A stretch of DNA of 64,000 nt from NCBI GenBank assembly GCA_033961575.1, contig CM066727.1, positions 116,114,434 through 116,178,433 of the forward strand, read 5' to 3'. This stretch comes from Aselliscus stoliczkanus (Eukaryota > Chordata > Mammalia > Chiroptera > Hipposideridae). The translations under genes and the position numbers were made by a program. Below, piece by piece: positions 56,578 through 64,000 of this stretch. The number at the start of each line of letters is the position of its first letter. The first letter of the stretch is position 1. Under the pieces are notes generated by a model. That model saw nothing but the letters and a program-made list of their open reading frames with translations, was not told the DNA's origin and ran no database searches.

Positions 56578-57226
56578 GGCCAATCGAGTGGCTCAGTTGG
56601 TTAAGAGTTGGCTTAGAGTGCGTGCTCTGAGCAACAGGGCCACCGGTTCAATTCGCACATGGGCCAGTGAACCCTGTGCCCTAGCTGAGCTGTTGCTGAG
56701 CTGCAAACAGGTTGCAGGATGGCTCAGCTGGTGTAACAACAAGATTGCCAGTTCAATGGTGGGCTATGGAGCCAGCCGAGTGGCGCGGTGGTTAAGCGCT
56801 GGCTTGGGAAGCCAGCGGCCCCAGTTCGGTTCCCACATATGAGGGCCAGTGACACTGCCCTGTAAAACAAAAAACAAAAAACAAAAATCAATGGTGGGCT
56901 ATGCCCACCCACAACTAAAGATTAAACTCTGGCACCTTGAGCTGAGCTGCCACCCGGATGGCTCAGTAGATAGGGTGCGCTCTTAACAACAAGACTGCTG
57001 GTTCGACTCCCACATGGGATGGTGGCTATGCCCACCTGCAACTAAGATTGTAACACAGCACCTTGAGCTTAGAGGCCATGAGCTGCGGATGGGAAGCCCA
57101 AGATGGCGACTGGCGCCCTCCACAACGAAGACTGAAGAACAACAAGTTGTCTGGTCCCTTTCCCCAATTCCCCAACACTGTTCCCCTCCCCTAGTTCCCC
57201 AATAAAATCTTTAAAAGAAACCCAAA
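56578..57226 (+). mobile_element. Composite (two-headed) T+ SINE with target-site duplication
   Basis: Starts GGCCAATCGAGTGGCTCAGT with a tRNA-like head and B-box GGTTCAATTCGC. A second tRNA-like unit lies at about 56955-57025 (GGATGGCTCAGTAGATAGGG, B-box GGTTCGACTCC). It ends in C-rich blocks, AATAAA at 57201 and TCTTT at 57208-57212. AAAACATGGCTGCC flanks it at 56564-56577 and 57227-57240. A second SINE sits inside at 56769-56887. The layout fits my memory of the Rhin family of horseshoe bats. Confidence 0.88.
56769..56887 (+). mobile_element. Short tRNA-head SINE nested in the composite SINE
   Basis: Starts GAGCCAGCCGAGTGGCGCGG, has the hairpin GCTGGCTTGGGAAGCCAGC and B-box GGTTCGGTTCC, stops at CTGCCCT and ends in an A/C tail. 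TCAATGGTGGGCTATG (16 bases) is duplicated at 56753-56768 and 56888-56903, proving insertion into the older SINE. Confidence 0.93.
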
Positions 57227-57516
57227 AAAACATGGCTGCCTCCACCCACCATCTGGAAAACCCAGGGGCCACTTCATCTTGCTAACTTCACACTTCCCAT
57301 AGCTTTCTGCAGTCTCTCTCTCATTTCCTACCCGTGTGCTAGTGTAGCTCCTTCACTGACTTGGAGCTCCTTTATTTTTCCCATGTTCTGTTTTACATTC
57401 CAAGGGCATCGTGTATTGCTTTGCACAATGGGATGCATTCAAACCTTGTGGAAACTATCTCAGGCCATAAATGGTAGGACAATTGGGAAGGGAGTCAGGG
57501 ATGAAATTAAAATGGG

Positions 57517-57518
<2 letters not shown>

Positions 57519-57550
<32 letters not shown>
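57519..57550. repeat. (GT)16 microsatellite
   Basis: About 32 bases of uninterrupted GT. Confidence 0.95.
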
Positions 57551-57551
<1 letters not shown>

Positions 57552-58412
57552 GAATCCACAGACACACAATGATGATTCAGTGTAGCACCTAACCCCTGAC
57601 TCTCCCTCCTAAGTGTAGAGAATCAGAAGGTGACCTCTACTGAGAGCCAGTGACTGAGAGGGATCTGCAGTACCAGGGAGCCCTCAGAACCCTGTGAGGC
57701 CATCTGCTTTACTACTACTGATCTGCTACCTGGCCATTGCCAGGTCACTGACATTCTCTTAAAGGATCCAGACAGAGGGAACAGCATGGGCAAAGACACA
57801 GAGGCACAGAATAGCAAATCCAAGATCAGGAAAACGTTCTCACACAAGCAAAAAACTTCACTTTCTATTATTCCATTCCATTCTTGTTGCTAATAATGGT
57901 GATATTAAACATATAAGAAAACCTCTTTTAACTTGTGGGGGTTCAGAAGAAGCCACCCTAAGATGTGCCTCAGTGGTAGGTGGTACGCAGATTACTTTGA
58001 GCTAATGGCTGTTTAGATTCAGGCTCAAGAAAAACTTTGGCCCCTGCCTTTAACTATTACCTATAGAGCAGGGCCAACTTCAATTTACTAAACATCTGTT
58101 CTTCTTCTCATCCTGCAATGACCTTCTGAAGTCCCAAAGGTGCATCACCTCATCCCAGCTCAGGATGTCTCATATACCTCAGTCCCCCTTTCTACCTCGA
58201 AACTCTCGTGCATGTGGGGTTTCTAACTCTCTCATGTATGCGGGGTTCCCATACATATATATGTATTAAATTTGGTTATTTTCTCTTGCTAATCTGTCTC
58301 CTGTCTATTAGATTATTAGACCAGCCAAAAGAACCTTGAGGGTAAAGTTTATTTCTCCCCCACAAACTTATAATTAAATCAGAATTTCTGGCAGAAGGGG
58401 AGGTCAAGATTG

Positions 58413-58846
58413 TTTTGTTTTTTTTTTAAAAGATTTTATTGGGGAATTGGGGGAGGGGAACAGCGTTGGGGAATCAGGGAAGGGGAACAGACAAGTTGCT
58501 GTCTTTTTGTTCTTCAGTCTAGTTGAGGAGGATGTTGCTTCACTGGCCCATGTTGGTATCGTCATTGCTCTCTTCCCGGATGAGGCAGATCGGTCGCTGG
58601 CCTCTGGATGGTCGCTCACCACGGCTATTGGCAGCTCACGCTGGCTGCCGGCCACTCACTGTAGCCTATGGCAGCCCACTGCAGCAGGGGCTGCAGCCTA
58701 CCCTGTCGCCGGGGCACAGCCCCGCTCCAGGTGGAGCTGTTGTTAGCTGTGGAGGGCAGTGTCACTGGCCCTCATATGTGGGATCTGAACCAGGGCCATT
58801 GGCATCCCAAAACCAGCTCTGAACGAATGCACCACTCTTCTGGCCC
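58413..58846 (-). mobile_element. Rhin-type tRNA-derived SINE, antisense, with short duplication
   Basis: Same long form as 15801 and 41559. In reverse it carries AATAAAATCTTT near the poly(A) end at 58430-58442 and a tRNA-like head at the right. CAAGATTG is repeated at 58405-58412 and 58847-58854. Confidence 0.82.
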
Positions 58847-59683
58847 CAAGATTGGTTTTTAAAAAAATAATAAAATAATTAAAAATAGAATAAATAAAAG
58901 CAAGAAACTGGTAAAAATAAAGAAAACTCCCCAGGTGATTCCAATGGGCTGCAAGGTTGACAACCCGAGCTAGAACCATCACCCCTGCTGTGTGTGGGAT
59001 GGGCTGGTAGTGTGTCCCCATGTGAAGCAGCTTTCCTGATTTCAACCACTGCCACCTGGGGGACATGGTAGAGCCTACTTATCGAGTCCCAAAGAAATGA
59101 CACTCAGGGACTACAGGGAATATGACTTAAATTACAGTAGGAAGAAATTGGGTTAGATCAACTCAAATGGGCCAAGGCGAACAGTGAACCCCAAGGACAG
59201 ACTGGGAACCCTGCTGTCACAGGAGCCTATGAAATCCTCACAGTAGGTTACTGAGGGTTGTGGGGTTCCGGAGGTGGCAAAAGGCCTTCCCAGAAAACAG
59301 AACACATAGACTTGGAGAGATTGGCTGTGGGTATCTGGGGCATTGGGCCAGGGGCCAGTGTGGCCGTTCCCTCACCTGAGACCCTGGCAAGTCGCTCCTC
59401 CTGCCTGGGTCACAGTCTCCCCTCTGTGACAGGAGGGAACTTGGTGAGCCCAGCCCTGGGTTCCATCTGGCACTGCATTTGCACATAATAGTCAGTGCAG
59501 AAGACCACTGGTGGGGCAGGTGATGAGCTGGGAGTTAGGTGCCCAACACTCACACTTGTCTCCCACTGAGTTGAGGAGGGAAACTAGACAGACCCAGGGC
59601 CTCCCAGCCACGGCTCAGCCAGCAGACTTTGTGCCACTGAGAGAAGGGGGAGGGGAAGATGGGCCTCATGAATGAAAATTTCC

Positions 59684-59766
59684 GGGGCGGGGGGGGGGGG
59701 GGGGGTGGGACAGGGGGGAGGGGGAAGAAAGGGAAAGAGGGAGGGGCGGGGGAGGGGCGGGCACAG
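59684..59766. repeat. Very G-rich run with 17 consecutive G
   Basis: GGGGC, then 17 G at 59689-59705, then many G3-G7 tracts with short spacers up to about 59760. It meets the usual four-tract G-quadruplex pattern many times over on the + strand. Confidence 0.9.
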
Positions 59767-61214
59767 AGGAAGGGAAATGCGGCCTCATCTGCTTGTTTGT
59801 GTTTCTTGTATTTAAGATGCTGACTTCTAGCATATTTTTAAATCCATCAGACATGAAAGGCAGATTTAAATAGACCCGCAGTGTGAAGCTGGTAATTTCA
59901 CTTTGCCACAGGAGAGGAGCTGGCAGGACGCTGGCAAGGATTCAGCGCCTCTCCCCAGGCCAGGGAAGCTGTCAAGGCCCCAGTGTGTCTGGTAGACCTC
60001 TAGGCCAGGGCTTTCCACTCCCTGACTGTGCAAGCATAGACTGGGGGCAAGGCAGGGAGGACGATGCAAAGATAGTTAGAAAGATGAAGGAGGAAAGGGA
60101 AGGAAAGTGAGGAAGAGGTCAGCAGAAGAAAAAATGGAGATGGATTAGTTGGAAGCTGAAATAGAGACATGAACTAGCCCAACATTCTCCCAGCCTTGGG
60201 AGGCTTCCTGGCTTAGCCCATCCTGATTCCGTCATGCCTTATACAACATCCTTTCACTTCCATCGCAGTGCAAAGAGCCCTAGACTCTTCAGGGCAGTGG
60301 GGTAGAGGTGGGGGCCTTGTAATTCACTGTATCTAGTTTCTCACTGGCATTCCTAAAAGCAGAGCATGCAACCCCTGCTTAAATACTTCTAGTGTCCGAG
60401 AACTCACTACCCAGAGAGGCAGCCCATTCCATTGCTGGTCAGCACTCACTGATAAACTTCCTTGGGATAAACCACAGAGCATGCAGACATACTCTGCATT
60501 CCTGCCCCCCCTGAGTTACTCAGAACAAGAAGTACCCCAAAGTCAGCCCTTCCCAAACACAGTCTTCCGTTTCCTCTCCCGCATCAATCCTTCTATGCTA
60601 GTTTCCATTCTCCTTACCACAAATGCTTACAATGTAAATTTTGAAAAACCAAAATAGTTCTGGGTGCTAACGAATGTATTTCCTGCTGTAGCCAATGCAA
60701 CAAAATTCTAGGAACAACAAAAGACATTTGTCATTTGTGTTTTTTTTGTTGTCATTCAGCACACTCTTAATGGGTCCGTACTCTGGGGCCAGACTAGGCA
60801 CTCCTGTTGGCGTATAGGCTATGACAGTCCTGTCCCAGGAGCTTATCTACAGGGGGTGGAGCCAAATTCCTAAACAGAAGCATGTGCTGAGCAGGGGCAG
60901 AGATGCCAGGGGCACTGAGGGCTCGCCCCTGGCTGAGTGGCGGCGTGGTGGGTTGGCTTGAGGCCCTTCAGGAAAGGGCCTGGCGATTGTTGTCATGGCA
61001 TTTTTATGGCACGTTAATGTATACTATGGGTTTCTAGGTGTTTCCTCAGGTACTCAGAGGCTCCAAGAGCTATAAGTAAGCTTGTCTTCCTTTCCTGCTC
61101 CCTCATTTGTGGACATAACCTGAGACAAACACTGAACATCTTACAGCCAAGTTGTTGCACATTGCAGAGAATCCATCCTTCATTCATTCATTGAACATGA
61201 ATGTTTGTAAAGGT

Positions 61215-61420
61215 CTTTTTTTTCTTTTTTTGATGTGTTGCGGTAAAATATACATAACATAAAATTTTACAATTTTAACCATTTTAAAATATATGATTCA
61301 GTGACATTAAGTAGTCACAATATTGTGTGCAGCCATCAGAGTTCTCCAGCTCCAGAGCTGTTTCATCATCCCAAAGTTAAGTGTTTTACAAACTGTACGA
61401 GTATATGTAAAGGCAGTTCA
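61215..61420 (-). repeat. Old LINE-associated fragment, antisense
   Basis: GGTAAAATATACATAACATA, ACAATTTTAACCATTTTAAA, GATTCAGTGACATTAAGTAG and CATCAGAGTTCTCCAGCTCC form a series I know as an old dispersed repeat, probably L1-derived. Confidence 0.5.
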
Positions 61421-61784
61421 ATTAGGAATGCGCTATCTGAAGTCTTGACTGGGCAGCAATCCACCCATCCACTGCCTTGTGCCTATCACATACCACGCCC
61501 CCATAAATACGAAAATGAGTGAGACCAGAGCCCTTCCAGTGATAACTTTATAGTCTGCAGATGCCCACTCCTGTCCAACATCAAAGCAGAGTGGAAAGAT
61601 ACAAAGCATTCTTAGACAAAAGTGTCTAGCTTGAAGGAATGCAAGTTTTCCTTATTCTATTAGCCCGGGGAAACAGGAGATGCTCTTATCTGAGGCTCCA
61701 ACTTCTTGCAGCTACAAGAAGTATGGCGTTTTCTTTTTCCTGTTTGATTTTGTTTTGGTTTCTTGGCACGGAAGACAGATTTAT

Positions 61785-61985
61785 AACTAACATTTGCTCA
61801 CAGCCTTTCAGTTGACTAAGCCCTTTCCCCGGCGTTCTCATTCCCTGGAGGACAAAATGACAGACAGCACTATTTTACAGACTGGGAACCTGGGGATCAG
61901 AGCGTGCAGTTTGAGGTTTTACCCAAGGCCACACAACTTGTGGAGAGCATAGCCTGTGTAAGGATGGCTGGCTCCACACCAGGAA
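61785..61985 (-). repeat. MIR SINE, antisense
   Basis: TAACATTTGCTCACAGCC, AAAATGACAGACAGCACTAT, TTTTACAGACTGGGAACCTG, then GGCCACACAACTTGTGGAG match reverse MIR. Confidence 0.65.
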
Positions 61986-64000
61986 GGAGAGCTGGGCAGG
62001 GAAGCATCTTTTTATGCACAGAAGCATGGGGCCCAAGTCAAATTGAGTTGTTGAGCTGCCTGAGGATAATGGATTGCTACCAGCAGCAGCTGGGGAGGCT
62101 ACAGGGTGATGAAATGGAATGCTCTGATGGGCCTCACACTGCCTGAACGGCAATTGAATTGCAGCGGCTGGATTGCTCCTCACCACTTTGTTTTAAAAGC
62201 CAGAAGGAGCACCTTATTTGAACCAGCAAGGCAAACCCCATGAGTCTACCGGAACACAGGGACCCAGTTTTCCAGCCTCTGGGACCTGGGGTGCCAGACG
62301 AGAGACTCACCAAGTGGGGGGCCTTGTTCTCGAGAAATGAGGCTCTGCCCCCAATTGCTCCTTTAGGCAAACATTGTTCACCAGACACTGCCAAACAAGA
62401 GGCAACAGAGATGAATGTTCCTGCCCTCAGAAGCTCAGTGACTTTTGCTCATAGAGCCCCTGGGACAGTGTGTGTAAATAAGCACCACACACTTCATTAC
62501 AGAATGGCCTGGGGAGCCCATGGACCTGATGGATATTGGATCCCTCCTGACACTTTGCCCTTGACCTAGTGCTACACATGCTCAATGAATCCCAGTCCGT
62601 AGTCACACTACTCAGTCATTCTGAGGCTCCTTAAACTCCTGATGTTTTGATTTCTGTTTCCAAGTTTAAAAAATATTCCACTCTCTCTGTCCATGTTCTT
62701 TGGGCATTTTGCTTAGGAGTGCAGTGTTCTTATGTGTAGTATTTATTCTTATAGGTCAGACGGGTCCAGCTATAACTCATTATGACAGCACAGCCCTCAC
62801 TGGTCCTGACTCCTCATTTGTTGGGAGAGGAGTCTCCTGGTGCTATGACAAGGACCTGTAAGTGCCACTTCTGAGTCAGAGCCAGAGCTCTGGTAAAGTC
62901 TCAGCCCTGAGAAAGGGTCAATTCTTGGATCTGACTCAATCCTGCCCCAGGGTGACAAATGACAACCTCGCCAAAGCTCCTGCATTTCTACATTGATTTC
63001 AGGTCCTCTGCCAAGTGCCATATGGTTTCCCAACCCCCATCATTTTCAACGTGATTCTTCCTAAGTAGGGCACTTCGATTAACTTGGCTCACAGAACTAT
63101 GTGAAAGGTGGAGTTATGATGTGCTTTATTCCTATTACTGCTGATAATTAACATGTCTATTAATAGAAACATTAATAGTTAGGAAGCGGGGGAGGTTTAA
63201 AAAGCTCCTGTACCTTGTTAACCATCATAATTCCCCCCACCCCAACATACACACCTCAGGATAAGAAGGCAGGAATAACTGATAAAGTAAAATCTTATGG
63301 ATTTTGACTGAACTTGTTTGGAATTTGTGTAGCCAGTTTCTATTCCCCAGATGACAGGAGGAAAGATGGCAGTATTCCTCAGGCCAGGAGGCAACACGCC
63401 CTCAAGTCTTGGTTTTAGTATATTTACGTACATTATTTTGAAGTAATTATACTGCTTTTTTTAGAAAAGCTTCTGATTTGCAGTCTTCCCCCACCTGTCC
63501 CTTTTGAGTGAAACGTTATGGAATTTCCAAATTCTTGGCAGGGTGGAACTGCCTGAGGATTGCTGGCCTTCCTTCCCTTACCCAAGGAACTGGACACTTC
63601 CTGGGGCAGCTTATCTCCAGCAGAGCATCCAGAAGCTCAAGGTGGAGAGGAATGTTCTAAGATCTGAAGGACTTTTGAGTTTCATTTCCTTCCTCCAATC
63701 CAGAAGAGAAGAAATACTTTGAGGAGGAGGTTAAAGGTGGGGCTGAGGAATGAGCCCAGAGTCCTGGCTGTGCTGTGTGGAGTGTGGGGAAGAAAGCAGA
63801 GCTAGCAAGGGGAGCTTGATTATGTGCAGGACAGATGGCTACCGATACAAGGTAGTCTTTGGAACTTTAAATCAGCTATTTTAAATATTTTCAAAAGCCT
63901 AAAGGAAACCATGTCTAAAGAAAAGTATGAGAACTATGTCTCACCAAATAGGGACTATCAGTAAAGAGATAGACATTATAAAAAGGAACCAAACAGATTC

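Larger units (their letters stand above)
46446..64000. other. Intergenic region downstream of PRMT8
   Basis: 17.6 kb after the PRMT8 poly(A) site. I found no exon with family resemblance on either strand. Repeats are listed separately. Stretches 46446-50940, 54725-56150, 57560-58400, 58860-59680, 59900-61210 and 61990-64000 look unique or too old to classify. In human the next gene is CRACR2A, reading toward PRMT8; its end may lie just beyond or in a part I cannot recognise. Confidence 0.7.

Noticed and set aside
56312..56842. Open frame of 176 codons
   Set aside because: It runs from L2 remnant into two SINEs, so the frame is a by-product of repeats.

Overview
The window is nuclear DNA from a placental mammal and carries the 3' part of one protein-coding gene on the + strand, PRMT8, which encodes a brain-type, membrane-anchored type I protein arginine methyltransferase. 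Eight coding exons lie between 2833 and 45661. Their splice phases all match. Together they encode 307 residues and end in TAG. The recalled human protein has 394 residues, so these exons would be residues 88-394 (exons 3-10 if the human count of ten holds). Exons for residues 1-87 and the promoter lie upstream of base 1. The 3'UTR ends near 46445, just after an AATAAA signal.

The host is most likely a bat of the horseshoe-bat group (Rhinolophoidea). The young SINEs have a tRNA-like head and a tail of C-rich blocks followed by AATAAAATCTTT, as I remember the Rhin family of those bats. This is inference from remembered repeat consensus, not from a search. The lineage-independent repeats (MIR, L2, MER5A, MLT-type LTR, HAL1, old L1) only show that it is a placental mammal.

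Layout: 1-2832 is intron with an old L1. 2833-9238 holds the first two visible exons, separated by an intron carrying a HAL1 element. 9239-22746 is a 13.5 kb intron with a Rhin-type SINE, an antisense L1 fragment and GT and TC microsatellites. 22747-23597 has two close exons carrying the double-E loop and the following strand region. 23598-44392 holds the dimerisation-arm exon, the next barrel exon and the THW-loop exon, with L1, L2, LTR, MER5A and SINE insertions between them. 44393-46445 is the last intron (with a long GA tract), the last exon and the 3'UTR. 46446-64000 looks intergenic: MIR and L2 remnants, a composite SINE with a second SINE nested inside it, another Rhin-type SINE, a very G-rich run, and no exon I could support. 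In human the next gene downstream is CRACR2A on the opposite strand; I found no recognisable part of it.

I see no CRISPR array, operon, phage or other prokaryotic system, and no evidence of a new protein system. The points most worth a second look are a weak splice donor overlapping an AATAAA hexamer, a triple branch-point-like repeat before the first visible exon, and the structure and orientation of the bat SINEs.
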